A DNA stretch of 64,000 nucleotides from the NCBI GenBank assembly GCA_963708675.1, contig CAVPTO010000004.1, forward strand, positions 248,001-312,000, given 5' to 3'. Positions 9,269 to 18,800 of the stretch are shown here, one piece after another. Position 1 is the stretch's first letter; every line of letters starts with the position of its first letter. The translations under genes and the position numbers were made by a program. A model generated the notes under the pieces. The model was given only the letters and a program-made list of their open reading frames with translations, was not told where the DNA came from and made no database searches. The DNA comes from DATAXP01 sp963708675 (GTDB lineage: Bacteria; Planctomycetota; Planctomycetia; Pirellulales; PNKZ01).

Positions 9269-9726
9269 GTCTTGGTTCCTTTGCGAAATGTAATCTTGTA
9301 ACGGTACGAGCGGCGTCTACGTTTGTGCCACTCGTTCCCGGTGTTCGCTGAGCATCTGTTGAACCCGCCGAGACGGTTGTTCGACAGATGCACGGCGTAT
9401 CACATGAATCGCTATCGGCCAGGCGCGGAATGACGAACCAATGCGACGCGCTTCGACGGGACAACCACTGCACGCGAAATACGTGGGCGAAAATATGCTG
9501 GTGGTGCTAGGAATGAAGGCTTACGGCAAACGTCGCGCTACGCTACGCACGGAACGCATGGATCAGCCGTTGCGTTCTATGGGTCGCCGACCGTCGCAGG
9601 AAATTCCCGCACGCGACCTAAAATCGTGCGAGGTTAGCCGCGAGGCGCAGAGCGCGCTCGGCGCGGGTCTCTGACCCCGCCGCTCGGCGTCAACCGCGCC
9701 CGCCGCACAACCCGCAAACTCTCCGC
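9269..9726. promoter_or_regulatory. Upstream region of porin paralogue 1, with repeat
   Basis: This gap lies upstream of the 8075-9268 gene and downstream of its paralogue. The block at about 9450-9500 resembles the block at about 10970-11020 upstream of the other paralogue; the shared words include ACGTGGGCGAAAA against ATGTGGGTGAAAA. The duplication therefore included 5' control DNA. The 9632-9685 part is a dispersed palindromic repeat. An open frame at 9441-9674 is probably chance. Confidence 0.5.
9632..9685. repeat. Dispersed palindromic repeat, family B copy 1
   Basis: The sequence around GGCGCGGGTCTCTGACCCCG here is nearly the reverse complement of 38586-38641, where a fuller two-armed copy is fused to the end of an MFS gene. 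It lies between the two porin paralogues. Confidence 0.75.
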
Positions 9727-10848
9727 CTACCAGTAACATCCAGCCGTCACGCCGACGCCAAGCAGGTTCACGCTTTGCAAGGCGCGGGCTTCGGCCGCGG
9801 CGACGATAGACTCCGTCACGCCGGGAATGCCCGCCGAGACGGACGCCCGAGCGGCTCCGCCGTTAGAGGCGGTCGTCCAGTTCTGGTACTCGAACACCAC
9901 GCGGGCAAACACGCGGTTGTTCCGCCATCGGGCGAGCGATCGGCTCCACTGCAGACCGGCTTGCAGTTCGTTGACGAACATCGTGTTGTGGACGTACACA
10001 GGCACAAAATCGTACGCCGACGGATAGATCACGCCGCCGCTGGTGACCTGTGCCGACGTGGCCGCCGTCGAGGCCTGCGTTCCCCACAACGTCGAGCCTC
10101 GATAGGCGCCGTAAAAGCCGAGGTCCGTGCGCTGGCCTCGGTAAAGCGGACGCAACCATTGCGTACAGCCGGTCAGACCCGTGCCGTAGAACTGGCTGCT
10201 CGTGCTGGCCGTGCCCGAAACGAGGTCGGTTGTGTTCGGAATGTAACCCGATAGCGATTGCGTTTCGCTGTGGAAAACGCCGCCGTTGCGCACGCCGAAC
10301 GTCGTCAGTGCCGAGCCGCCAAAACGCAGAAACAACTGCCGCGTCACCTCGAGGTCGATCGTCTGTGCGGTGAAACAAGTGTTGCTCGTGCCGAGGACTG
10401 CCCCCGGTGTGGTGACGCACGACGAGGTGTTCACCATCCAGTAAACGCAGCGCAATCCCCAGCCACGCTCGCCGGCATAGCCCACCGAAAACCGCGGCGA
10501 CAAACCGTGGTATTGCGATTCTGCGCCGCTGCCGATGGCGACGTTGTTCGACGCCACCGGGTCGCTGACGTTGATGTTCGAGTTCGTGTTCGAGTGGCGA
10601 GGCGCGATGAAGATTGCCTCGGCCGTGGCGTAGAAGCCACCATAGGTCCAACGCGAATCGCCGACCGTCCACGGGCTCGCCCAACCGATGGGATTGTCGT
10701 CATCGGCGTTCGGATCGACCGGCGGCGGAGCGAGGCTTTCTCCTTGCGCGAAGCTGACGCGACTGACCGCACAAACGCTCAACACGACATATAGAACGGC
10801 CGTCCAGCCACGGCGTGCATCTTGGTCGTGTTGCGGAGGCGCGAACAT
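9727..10848 (-). CDS. Outer-membrane beta-barrel protein, paralogue 2
   Basis: A 373-residue paralogue of the gene at 8075-9268, sharing strands VDLEVTRQLF, FGVRNGG, SSQFYGTG, AYRGS, NELQAGLQWS, FEYQNWTTA, AEARALQSVN and the final AGCYW. The signal peptide spans residues about 12-34 (SFA-QG). The Cys-rich linker of the other copy is absent. The start is ATG at 10848. The ancestral start equivalent to the other copy (AAGATG after GACC) survives nearby but is out of frame, so this copy seems to have adopted a new start upstream. Expected role: an outer-membrane pore of unknown substrate. Confidence 0.8.
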   Translation of the reverse strand: MFAPPQHDQDARRGWTAVLYVVLSVCAVSRVSFAQGESLAPPPVDPNADDDNPIGWASPWTVGDSRWTYGGFYATAEAIFIAPRHSNTNSNINVSDPVASNNVAIGSGAESQYHGLSPRFSVGYAGERGWGLRCVYWMVNTSSCVTTPGAVLGTSNTCFTAQTIDLEVTRQLFLRFGGSALTTFGVRNGGVFHSETQSLSGYIPNTTDLVSGTASTSSQFYGTGLTGCTQWLRPLYRGQRTDLGFYGAYRGSTLWGTQASTAATSAQVTSGGVIYPSAYDFVPVYVHNTMFVNELQAGLQWSRSLARWRNNRVFARVVFEYQNWTTASNGGAARASVSAGIPGVTESIVAAAEARALQSVNLLGVGVTAGCYW

Positions 10849-11172
10849 GTAACGATTCCAGCGACGCGTCCGTCGATTCCATTTCTTTCGCGCGCGGAAA
10901 GAGCCGTCGGCTTTTTCACCTGCATCGATATCGACCTTCAGCGCAACGTCGAGCCAATACCAGCGGAATCAACGGGAGAACCGCTTTACGCCCGATATGT
11001 GGGTGAAAAACCACCGGTCGTGTCAGTCGTTTCGACGAGCTTCGAGTCCGTCCGGAAATCCGACGCGTCGTCCGAAGGCCGATCTTTCACGGCGGAAGGT
11101 TCTGGACAGACCCCGGTCGCGGCAGAAAGAATGGGTTTCTGCGGCCATGCGACACAAAGACGGCGATTCGAG
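10849..11172. promoter_or_regulatory. Upstream region of porin paralogue 2
   Basis: The DNA upstream of the 10848 start retains recognisable similarity to the DNA upstream of the 9268 start, most clearly at about 10970-11020. Conservation outside the coding region suggests either recent duplication or selection on a shared promoter. No sigma-factor boxes are assigned. Confidence 0.45.
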
Positions 11173-11300
11173 CCCTTCTCCCTCCGGGAGAAGGTGCCGC
11201 GAAGCGGCGGATGAGGGCGGGGTGAAGTGGTGACCGCATTCGATTTCAACCCGCCCTCACCCGGCGGCTGCGCCGCCACCCTCTCCCGAAGGGAGAGGGG
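11173..11300. repeat. Family A palindromic repeat, copy 1
   Basis: The element is bounded by two hairpins, CTTCTCCCTCCGGGAGAAG on the left and CTCTCCCGAAGGGAGAG on the right, with an internal pair GGATGAGGGCGGG / CCCGCCCTCACCC. Seven copies occur in this window. This one lies upstream of the 1047-residue cytochrome gene. Confidence 0.85.
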
Positions 11301-11358
11301 TTCGTTTAGATTTCTGTCCTTGAACTAATCCATCCTCGCCCCCCGCCTGCCAGCCATC

Positions 11359-14300
11359 ATGTCAAGAAACGCTTCGCCAATCGTTACGGCCTGCACGCTC
11401 GTCATGGTTTCATTCGTGACGGCTTCGCTCGTTGCATCGGCTTTCGCTGCCGACGAGTTTCCGACACCGTACAACACCGAGCCCGAAGCGCACGGCGCGC
11501 CGCTGCCTCCGGAAGAAGCCGCCAAGGCGATCAAGATGCCCGAAGGCTTTCGTGTGAGCGTGTTCGCGGCCGAGCCCGAGGTGCGCAACCCGATCTCCAT
11601 GGCCTGGGACGGTCGCGGACGTTTGTGGGTCGCCGAAAACTACACGTATGCCGAGACGCCGAAGAAGGCCGCCCCTGGCGACGAGCGGCCCAAGCGATTC
11701 GACATGCGGCTGCGCGATCGCATCCTGATTTTCACCGATCGTGACGGCGACGGAAAACCCGACGATCGCAAAGTCTTCAGCGACGACTTGCAGATGCTCA
11801 CGAGCATCGAGCTTGGTCGCGGCGGCGTGTGGGCGATGTGTCCTCCGCAGGTATTGTTCATTCCCGATCGCGACGGCGACGACCGCCCCGATGGTCCCGC
11901 CGAGGTGGTGCTCGACGGTTTCACGGTCCCGCCCGAGAACTCACACAACTTCGCCAACGGCCTCCGCTTCGGTCCCGACGGTTGGCTCTACGGTCGTTGC
12001 GGCGCCAGCGCGCCCGGATTGGTCGGCCTCCCCGGCTCACCCGCCGACCAACGCTTGCCTCTTCGCGGCGGCATCTGGCGTTACCACCCCCAACGCAAAA
12101 CCTTCGAGACGTTGTGCCACGGCACGACCAACCCCTGGGGACACGACTGGAACGAGCACGGCGAACTGTTCTTCGTCAACACCGTCAACGGTCACCTGTG
12201 GCACATGATCCCGGGCTCGCACCTCGTGCGACCGCACACGATCGACCCGAACCCGCACGTGTATGAGTGCATCGACATGCACGCCGACCATTGGCATTTC
12301 GACATCGGTGAGGGGCACAACGCGTGGGCAAAAGGCAAAACCGGCGTACATGACTCGTACGGCGGCGGACACGCGCACCAGGGGGCCACCATTTATCTCG
12401 GCGATCAATGGTCTGAAAAATACAAGGGCCGGTTGCTCACGTTCAATCTGCATGGCCATCGTTCGAATGTCGAACGTCTCGAACGGCACGGAAGCGGTTA
12501 CGTCGGCAAACACGAACCCGACATCATGATTTCCAGCGACCCGTGGTTCCGCGGGTTGGAACTCAGCTACGGTCCCGACGGCAGCGTCTTCGTGCTTGAC
12601 TGGAGCGACGCAGGCGAATGTCACGAGAATGACGGTGTGCACCGCACCTCGGGCCGCATCTTCCGCGTGACGAGTCTCCGTGACACACCCGTAGCCGGCC
12701 TAGACCTCGCTGCTGCGAGTCCTATGGAACTCGTCGATATGCATCGGCACGCAAACGAATGGTATGCTCGTCAGGCACGTAGTCAGTTGCTCGATCGCGC
12801 CGCCGCAGGCCAGGACATGAGCGAGGCATGCCGTCGTCTGCAGACGTTCCCGCCTGCGATGTTCCGCCACAAGGTTGACGTCGTAGTGCAGTTGCGCCAG
12901 CTTTGGACGCTGTTTGCGCTCGGTGCAATCGACGCCGACAACGTAGGATTGCTCGACGACGAGAACGAGCACGTGCGTACCTGGGGTGTCCGCATGCTCA
13001 GCGATGCTTGGCCGCTCGATGGCGTGATGGGTCCGACAGATGCGACCGTGAAGTCTGTCAATCCTAAGGTGCTCGAACGTCTTACGCGATTGGCCCGCGA
13101 GGATTCTTCGGGCCTCGTGCGACTGTCATTGGCGTCGACGTTGCAACGCTTGCCGGTGTCGCAACGCTCGACGCTCGCCGCGGCGCTCGTCACGCGCAGC
13201 GAAGACGCCAACGATCACAACCTGCCTATGATGGTTTGGTACGGTTTGATCCCTGTAGCCGACAGCGATCCCGACGCTTTAGTGAATGTGGCCAACGCCT
13301 CAACATGGCCTTTGGTGCGAAGGTGGATTGCGCGACGTTTGGGCGAGGACCTGGCCGAACGTCCGAAGCCGGTGGATGCACTTCTGACAGCAGCCGCCAA
13401 AGATGGCCCGTCGCCGCGTCTGCACGACGTTCTGACCGGGTTAAGCGAAGGACTCGCCGGCAAGCACAAAGCCCCGCAACCCGCCGCCTGGGCCGCCGTG
13501 CAGTCGGCCACGACGAATGCGACCGATCCGGCCGTGATCGCCTTGGTTCGCGATTTGAGCGTGCTCTTCGGCGACGGGCGCGCGTTGGGCGAGGTGCAAG
13601 CCATCGCCTTGAACGACAAAGCTGATCTGAATCAGCGCCGCATCGCGCTCGAGACGTTGATCGAAATCCGCTCGCCCGATTTGCAGCAAACGTGCGAGAA
13701 GTTGATCGGCGTGCGATGGTTGAACTCGACGGCCGTGAAAGGTCTCGCGCTGTTCAACGATCGCAAGATCGGCGAGAAGCTGGCCGCCAAGTACAAGTCG
13801 TTCCATCACTCCGAGCGCGCCGCCGTGATCGAAACGCTCGTGTCGCGTCCGACGTTTGCCGCGGCGATGCTCGACGAGATGGCCAAGGGCACGATCCCCA
13901 AGGCCGACCTGACTGCGTTCCAAGCGCGACAGGTCCGCAGTTTCCACGACGAGAAACTGACCGCCAGGTTGGGCGAAGTGTGGGGCGAGATTCGCGACTC
14001 GGCCGAAGACAAACAGAACGCGATCGCGAAGCTCAAGCAACAACTGTCGTCCGATGTGCTCGCATCTGCCGACCCTGAGAAAGGCCGCTTGACGTTCAAC
14101 ACCGCATGCGCGAGCTGTCATCGCTTGTACGGACACGGCGGCGACATCGGCCCCGATCTGACAGGCGCAGGCCGGCAGAATCTCGACTACCTGTTGAGCA
14201 ACATCCTCGATCCCAGCGCCGTCGTGGCGGCCGATTTCCGCATGTCGATCGTGCAGTTGGCCGACGGGCGGGTGCTGAACGGCATCGTCCGCGCGCAGAC

Positions 14301-14502
14301 GCCGCAGTCGGTAACGTTGCAAGGGGCCAAGGAGCGCGTCACCGTCGACCGCGCGGACATCGAGACGATGGCCGCCGCGCCGTTGTCGCTGATGCCCGAC
14401 GGGTTGTTGCAGCCGATGACGCCCGAGCAGGTGCGCGACCTGATCGCATATCTCATGACGCGATCGCAGGTGGCGCTGGCCGAGCAGCAATCTTCGAAGT
14501 AG
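11359..14502 (+). CDS. PVC-type membrane-bound dehydrogenase with heme c domain
   Basis: A 1047-residue exported protein with a signal peptide (residues 1-30, AFA-AD). The order of domains is an N-terminal sorbosone-dehydrogenase-like beta-propeller (about 55-440; DGRGRLWVAENYTY, NFANGLRFGPDGWLYG, GPDGSVFVLDWSD), a helical HEAT-like central region (about 450-880), and a C-terminal cytochrome c module with CASCH at Cys917, Cys920 and His921 and a later Met (TPEQVRDLIAYLM). This architecture is characteristic of planctomycetes and verrucomicrobia, where many copies occur. It probably oxidises an unknown sugar or alcohol in the periplasm and passes electrons to the cytochrome. It is convergent with the pilin gene, 18 bases away. 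Confidence 0.9.
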   Translation: MSRNASPIVTACTLVMVSFVTASLVASAFAADEFPTPYNTEPEAHGAPLPPEEAAKAIKMPEGFRVSVFAAEPEVRNPISMAWDGRGRLWVAENYTYAETPKKAAPGDERPKRFDMRLRDRILIFTDRDGDGKPDDRKVFSDDLQMLTSIELGRGGVWAMCPPQVLFIPDRDGDDRPDGPAEVVLDGFTVPPENSHNFANGLRFGPDGWLYGRCGASAPGLVGLPGSPADQRLPLRGGIWRYHPQRKTFETLCHGTTNPWGHDWNEHGELFFVNTVNGHLWHMIPGSHLVRPHTIDPNPHVYECIDMHADHWHFDIGEGHNAWAKGKTGVHDSYGGGHAHQGATIYLGDQWSEKYKGRLLTFNLHGHRSNVERLERHGSGYVGKHEPDIMISSDPWFRGLELSYGPDGSVFVLDWSDAGECHENDGVHRTSGRIFRVTSLRDTPVAGLDLAAASPMELVDMHRHANEWYARQARSQLLDRAAAGQDMSEACRRLQTFPPAMFRHKVDVVVQLRQLWTLFALGAIDADNVGLLDDENEHVRTWGVRMLSDAWPLDGVMGPTDATVKSVNPKVLERLTRLAREDSSGLVRLSLASTLQRLPVSQRSTLAAALVTRSEDANDHNLPMMVWYGLIPVADSDPDALVNVANASTWPLVRRWIARRLGEDLAERPKPVDALLTAAAKDGPSPRLHDVLTGLSEGLAGKHKAPQPAAWAAVQSATTNATDPAVIALVRDLSVLFGDGRALGEVQAIALNDKADLNQRRIALETLIEIRSPDLQQTCEKLIGVRWLNSTAVKGLALFNDRKIGEKLAAKYKSFHHSERAAVIETLVSRPTFAAAMLDEMAKGTIPKADLTAFQARQVRSFHDEKLTARLGEVWGEIRDSAEDKQNAIAKLKQQLSSDVLASADPEKGRLTFNTACASCHRLYGHGGDIGPDLTGAGRQNLDYLLSNILDPSAVVAADFRMSIVQLADGRVLNGIVRAQTPQSVTLQGAKERVTVDRADIETMAAAPLSLMPDGLLQPMTPEQVRDLIAYLMTRSQVALAEQQSSK

Positions 14503-14520
14503 CGATCGCGTCGGAACGCG

Positions 14521-14706
14521 TTAGCTCGACGAAGTTTGCAACTGCGTGGCGACCTTCTGAAAGGTTGCCTTCGCGTTCGTGCCAATGCTCTGGATCGCTG
14601 TGAGACAGACGATCACGATCAGCGCCAACATCACGGCATACTCGACGGCTGTCGGGCCATCTTCCGAAGCGAGGAATCGCTTGATTGAGTCAAATCGTTT
14701 CAGCAT
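14521..14706 (-). CDS. Flp/Fap-type pilin subunit
   Basis: A 61-residue class III (type IVb) prepilin. A basic leader (MLKRFDSIKRFLASEDG) is followed by the processing region GPTAVEYAVMLALI, where a TadV-like peptidase would cut near the Gly/Thr-Ala junction, leaving the conserved Glu near the mature N-terminus, and then by a single hydrophobic helix. The ATG at 14706 is chosen over one at 14739. No tad genes lie nearby, so the assembly machinery must be elsewhere. The likely role is adhesion through Flp pili. Confidence 0.85.
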   Translation of the reverse strand: MLKRFDSIKRFLASEDGPTAVEYAVMLALIVIVCLTAIQSIGTNAKATFQKVATQLQTSSS

Positions 14707-14915
14707 GTTAAAAACCCTGGTGGAGTCGTCCGATGCCAAACATTACGTTCCATCCGGGGCATAGAGGGCGGGCATGGGGGAAATCCCCCGGTGTTTTTCG
14801 CTGAAGAGCGCTCAAATTATGCCAGATTTACCATCCCACGACATCTTGTCGTGATCTTAGACCGCTCGGACCGCACAGCCAGCAACCGGCGACACATGCG
14901 ACGAAATGGCGGCCT

Positions 14916-16361
14916 TCATTCGGCCGCTTTATCGCCCCGCAGCTCTTCGAGCATGTCGATCATCAGCTCGGTCATCTTGCGCGAGGCTTGCACCTCGACA
15001 CGGTTCGTGCCCAGCCACGTTTCGTAGCCGCCAAGCCGGTGCTGTTCAGGCGTCGGCAGGTAGCCGTAGCTGCCGTTGGCCAGCTCGATCGTGAACGTCG
15101 GCTTGAACGGGCTGCGACTTTTGATCTCCAGGCCTGTCTCGGTAAACGTCTCGAACGGGCTCGTAATGATCGCCAGGTCGCCGAGTCGCAACGCTTGAAT
15201 GGGAACCGAGACCGTTGCCGGCGCTTCAGCCATGTCGAGCGTGCGTTCGGCGTAGTTCGTGGCGCGTGGGTGATCGATCTTCAGCTCGCCGCTAAGAATC
15301 TTCTTCGCCTGTTCAATCTGTTCAGGCGACACCTTGCGCGTTTCGAGCGTGAGTTCGCGTTCGAGCATCGTCAGCGGAACCCAGTCGTGCCAGGCGATCG
15401 TCTGATGCACCCGATACACCTCGGCCGCGCACGCACGGGCCACGACTCGCATCTTCTCGAAAGGCGCGGAGCGTTGCGCGCGTTCAACGAAGTTAATATT
15501 ATTCACGTCGCCACTCGTGCCGTTGGTCATGATGCCGACGAATGGCGGATCCTGCCGATCGGCGTCAAGCAATCGCTGCATCTCGTCAGCGAACACGGCA
15601 AAGTAATCGGCCGAGATCGCGGCCCCGCCGACGCCGCCGACATAGTGCAACGAGTAGTTGCCCAACAGCGCGATCGGCCGGCCGTCACGCGACTGAATCG
15701 AGAAGAACGAAATCTCAGGATCGGTCGGCCCGGCAGGCTCGATCAAATTCGGACCCGATGGCGGATTCATGCGCACCCGGTCGACGCCGCCAAAAGGGTT
15801 CGTCATGTCGCTTGCCGACTTCATGTACCAGCGGCGATTGAACACCTGCGCAGGCTCGCGGCCCACGCCCCATCCGATGCGCGCGGGTTCGAGGTTCGCA
15901 ACGGCACGCTGCACGCCATCAGCAATGCGGCGAACGAGAAACCTCTGGTAATCGGTCATCTCGGGATCGCCGACGAGATAATGTTTCGACCGTGCGCTGA
16001 CGGCCGAGTGCGTGTGCGTCGAGGCGAGGAGAATGCGGTTCGAGGGAATGCCGGTTTGCGCGGTCGTTAGACGTTTTGCCTCGTCGCAGATTTCGCGCGT
16101 GATGCCGACGTTGTCGCAAATGACGATTGCGATCCGCGTCTTGCCGTCATCCAGGACAAGACATCGCGCGTGCAACTCGTCGTGAATTCCCTTCGACGGC
16201 GCCGGGACGAAGCCGCCGACGATCGCCTCACCGATGAATGGCGTGATGTTGCTCGTCGCGGCACCGGCCCGGAAGACGGGCTCGGGGTCTTTGGCATGCG
16301 TGGTAGTTGCCAACGCACAAAGAATGATGAGCGCCGGCCATGCGAACCGTTTCATGTTCAT
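14916..16361 (-). CDS. Secreted neutral/alkaline ceramidase-like protein
   Basis: A 481-residue exported protein (signal peptide residues 1-23, THA-KD) with the N-terminal domain of neutral/alkaline ceramidases (PF04734). Visible hallmarks are FRAGAATSNITP near the mature start, HARCLVLDDG, and ASTHTHSA, which supplies zinc-binding histidines in the family; GDVNNINF and a GSYGYLPTPEQ segment follow. Planctomycetes carry many such proteins, probably acting as amidases on lipids or other substrates rather than strictly as ceramidases. The ATG two codons downstream is an equally good start. A family A repeat lies just upstream. Confidence 0.85.
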   Translation of the reverse strand: MNMKRFAWPALIILCALATTTHAKDPEPVFRAGAATSNITPFIGEAIVGGFVPAPSKGIHDELHARCLVLDDGKTRIAIVICDNVGITREICDEAKRLTTAQTGIPSNRILLASTHTHSAVSARSKHYLVGDPEMTDYQRFLVRRIADGVQRAVANLEPARIGWGVGREPAQVFNRRWYMKSASDMTNPFGGVDRVRMNPPSGPNLIEPAGPTDPEISFFSIQSRDGRPIALLGNYSLHYVGGVGGAAISADYFAVFADEMQRLLDADRQDPPFVGIMTNGTSGDVNNINFVERAQRSAPFEKMRVVARACAAEVYRVHQTIAWHDWVPLTMLERELTLETRKVSPEQIEQAKKILSGELKIDHPRATNYAERTLDMAEAPATVSVPIQALRLGDLAIITSPFETFTETGLEIKSRSPFKPTFTIELANGSYGYLPTPEQHRLGGYETWLGTNRVEVQASRKMTELMIDMLEELRGDKAAE

Positions 16362-16379
16362 CCTTCCGTTTCTGTGTTC

Positions 16380-16501
16380 TTCTCCCTCGCCCCTTTGGGG
16401 AGAGGGCCGAGGTGAGGGGTGGTTGAAGTATGTACCCGCCTCAACCCCTCACCCGGTCCACCTGCGGCGGCCCACCCTCTCCCGCAAGGGGCGAGGGTTT
16501 A
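16380..16501. repeat. Family A palindromic repeat, copy 2
   Basis: A copy with terminal hairpins CCCTTTGGGGAGAGGG-like on the left and CTCTCCCGCAAGGGGCGAG on the right. Its right edge supplies the TAA stop of the UPF0314 gene (minus strand, 16499-16501). Confidence 0.8.
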
Positions 16502-17110
16502 TGCACCCATCTGCCACGTCTTCACCGCCTCGACCGGCCACACGAGCATCAACACGTTCAAAAGCAAGTTGTCGCGAATCCAAACTAACAGCACGAGCTC
16601 CGCGACAACGAACACTGCAATCGACCACCATAATCCAATGCGCGGCGCCAGCCAAATTCCGAACGCGCACGCGATCAAATCGCCCAGTGAGTTGATGATT
16701 GAATCGCCGCGATAGCCAACCGCCATCGTCGTCTCGCGATAACGGTCGACGACCAAGTCGGAGTTCTCGACGAGTTCCCACAAGGTTTCGATCGCCATCG
16801 AAAGCGCGAACCGCCATGCCCGCGACACATGAGGCAACAGCCACGCGAACATCCCGAAGAACACGAGGCCGTGCAGGACGTGCGTGACCGCGTACGGGTC
16901 GAACGGATGTTGCGAGTTGTGCGCACTCCACACGTCGCCCGACCAGAGGGCCCAGTCGCCGAGTTGGCAGTACCACACGCGTCCTTCGAGACGCAAGATC
17001 GGCACCGCAACAATGACGATCAGCAGCGTGACGATCCACGGCGTGATCGTTCCGCTCGGCCATGCGTTCTGTGAATCGCCGCCCGCGTCAGGCGACTTCA
17101 TAGCCGGCAC
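16499..17110 (-). CDS. UPF0314 / DUF2585 membrane protein
   Basis: A 203-residue polytopic membrane protein resembling UPF0314 (DUF2585): about five helices, with the conserved features CQLGDWALWSGDVWSAHNSQH, DPYAVTHVLHG, ETLWELVENSDLVVDRYRE and GYRGDSIINSLGD. Function of the family is not established. It overlaps the end of the upstream Gfo/Idh gene by 14-23 bases depending on whether ATG 17101 or 17110 is used, so the two are probably translationally coupled. Its last residues abut a family A repeat. Confidence 0.8.
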   Translation of the reverse strand: MPAMKSPDAGGDSQNAWPSGTITPWIVTLLIVIVAVPILRLEGRVWYCQLGDWALWSGDVWSAHNSQHPFDPYAVTHVLHGLVFFGMFAWLLPHVSRAWRFALSMAIETLWELVENSDLVVDRYRETTMAVGYRGDSIINSLGDLIACAFGIWLAPRIGLWWSIAVFVVAELVLLVWIRDNLLLNVLMLVWPVEAVKTWQMGA

Positions 17111-18383
17111 GCTGCGGACGTTTCAGCATCGCGGCCGCCTCCGAGTCCCCTTCGATTTGTTCACTCGCAGGATCCCATTTGATCGGTCGTCCGACGCGGA
17201 TCGAAATGTTCGCCAGGTGGCAGGTCGTGATCGTTTGGTGCGATCCGGCGACGTCGCTGATCGGCTGCTGCCGCGACTGCACGCAGTCGAAAAAGTTGCC
17301 CATGTGGTTGATGATCGCGTCGAGCTTGCCGGTCCGCTCCGGACGTTCGCGGTTGTCGTATCCGTACAGTGTGAAGCCTTCGCGCGGCAGCGGCTTCGAT
17401 TTCAGCTCGTCGACCGGCGCGCCGGTCAGGCTGCCACGATTGACGAATAATCGGCCTTCGCTACCGGTGAACATGATGCCGTTGCGACCCGTGTCGCTGA
17501 CGATCATCTCGACTCCGTTGGCATAACGGAGCGTGGCGCCGAAATCGACTGGCACGTTGTACCCGCCGGTGACGGTGGGCATTTTCGCGGTCCCTGCGAT
17601 TTCCACAGGCAGCGAACCGATCGCCCACTGCGCGATGTCGCAATGATGGGCGCCCCAATCAGTCATCTGACCACCCGAGTATTCGTACCACCAACGGAAG
17701 TTGTAATGGCAGCGCTCTTCGACATACGGCACGTCGGGCGTTTGACCTTGCCAGCGGTCCCAATTCAGTTTCGACGATGGCTTGCTCGACGCGAAAGGTC
17801 CGCCGACCACGTTCTTGCCAAGCGTGACCTCGACGCGCTGCAGCTTGCCGACGCGTCCTTGACGCACCATCTCGGCAGCGCGGCGGAATTGATGATCGCT
17901 GCGCTGCCACGAGCCGACCTGCACGACGCGGCCCGTTTCTTGCGCAACGCGCGAAACGACCTTGCCTTCGTCAATCGTCAGCGACAGCGGCTTCTCGACG
18001 TAGACGTCCTTGCCGGCGCGGCAGGCGTCGATGACCATCTTGGCGTGCCAGTGGTCGGGCGTGCCGATGAGGATGACGTCGATGTTCTTGTTGGCCAGCA
18101 TCTCGCGATAGTCGTCGTAGATTTTCGGCGTGCTGCCGAAGCTGGCCCGCGCTTGTTCGAGCACGTTGCGGTCCGCATCGCACAGCGCGACGATGTCGCC
18201 GTATTGTTGCGCGACGAGCGTGATCACCGTGCCTTGATAGCGCAGGCCGATCGCGCCAATGCGAAGGCGTGCGTTGGGCGACTTCGGCTTCGACGATTCA
18301 GCCCCGACAGCCGGCAAGGCCGCGGTCGCTAAAAGGCCGATGCTCGTGGTGCGGAAGAAGTCGCGGCGATCGAGTTGCGTCAT
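17088..18383 (-). CDS. Secreted Gfo/Idh/MocA-family oxidoreductase
   Basis: A 431-residue protein with a twin-arginine signal (RRDFFRTTSIGLLATAAL), predicting export of a folded, cofactor-loaded enzyme. The N-terminal Rossmann domain (about 40-160) has a shortened dinucleotide motif GAIGLRYQG, and GTPDHWHAKMVIDACRAGKD and VEKPLSL contains the usual catalytic-domain EKP. The C-terminal domain has RWWYEYSGGQMTDWGAHH, typical of planctomycete family members. It probably performs NAD(P)-dependent oxidation or reduction on a sugar. It is followed, with overlap, by the UPF0314 gene. Confidence 0.88.
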   Translation of the reverse strand: MTQLDRRDFFRTTSIGLLATAALPAVGAESSKPKSPNARLRIGAIGLRYQGTVITLVAQQYGDIVALCDADRNVLEQARASFGSTPKIYDDYREMLANKNIDVILIGTPDHWHAKMVIDACRAGKDVYVEKPLSLTIDEGKVVSRVAQETGRVVQVGSWQRSDHQFRRAAEMVRQGRVGKLQRVEVTLGKNVVGGPFASSKPSSKLNWDRWQGQTPDVPYVEERCHYNFRWWYEYSGGQMTDWGAHHCDIAQWAIGSLPVEIAGTAKMPTVTGGYNVPVDFGATLRYANGVEMIVSDTGRNGIMFTGSEGRLFVNRGSLTGAPVDELKSKPLPREGFTLYGYDNRERPERTGKLDAIINHMGNFFDCVQSRQQPISDVAGSHQTITTCHLANISIRVGRPIKWDPASEQIEGDSEAAAMLKRPQRAGYEVA

Positions 18384-18500
18384 GAGCCCCGTGTCCTGTT
18401 TGATTTTGATGTGGCAGTGCCAACGTGTCCGACGGCGGTAGCCTTCGATTGTGACCGCCGCCTAAACCACCCGCAAGCTCGCGATTTACCGCACCAGGCG

Positions 18501-18602
18501 AACTGCAAAGTCGACGGCTATTCACGCAAAGTGCCGCCGCGAAGAGGCAAGCCTTTACCATCGTTCTTCGAGTTACGGCGCTTCTCATCAACTTTGCAGC
18601 CC
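18501..18602. repeat. 102-bp inverted-repeat element, family J copy 1
   Basis: Related to 52712-52813 along its full length, including the internal words CGCGAAGAGGCAAGCC and TACCATCGTTCTTCGAG. The ends are imperfect inverted repeats (CTGCAAAGTCGA / TCAACTTTGCAG). It encodes no long frame and looks like a MITE-type element. It occupies the gap upstream of the VWA-like gene. Confidence 0.75.
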
Positions 18603-18800
18603 TGATGCTTACCGCACTTGAGAGGGGACACTGTTGCCGCCCGCCGATCGAGTGGTTAAATTTCGATTTGTCCTCTTGGGACACCTCCCAATTTGCGGGA
18701 TACTGAGCTTCTGCACGCCAGCGGTCGCGACTTTTAGGGCAGACAATTTCGCCTCAGACCAGCGATCGCCTTCGACATTCCAGCGAAGGTGTACTGAAGC

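Noticed and set aside
13441..14490. Minus-strand open frame of 349 codons
   Set aside because: Antisense of the heme c dehydrogenase C-terminus, which has CASCH and family motifs.
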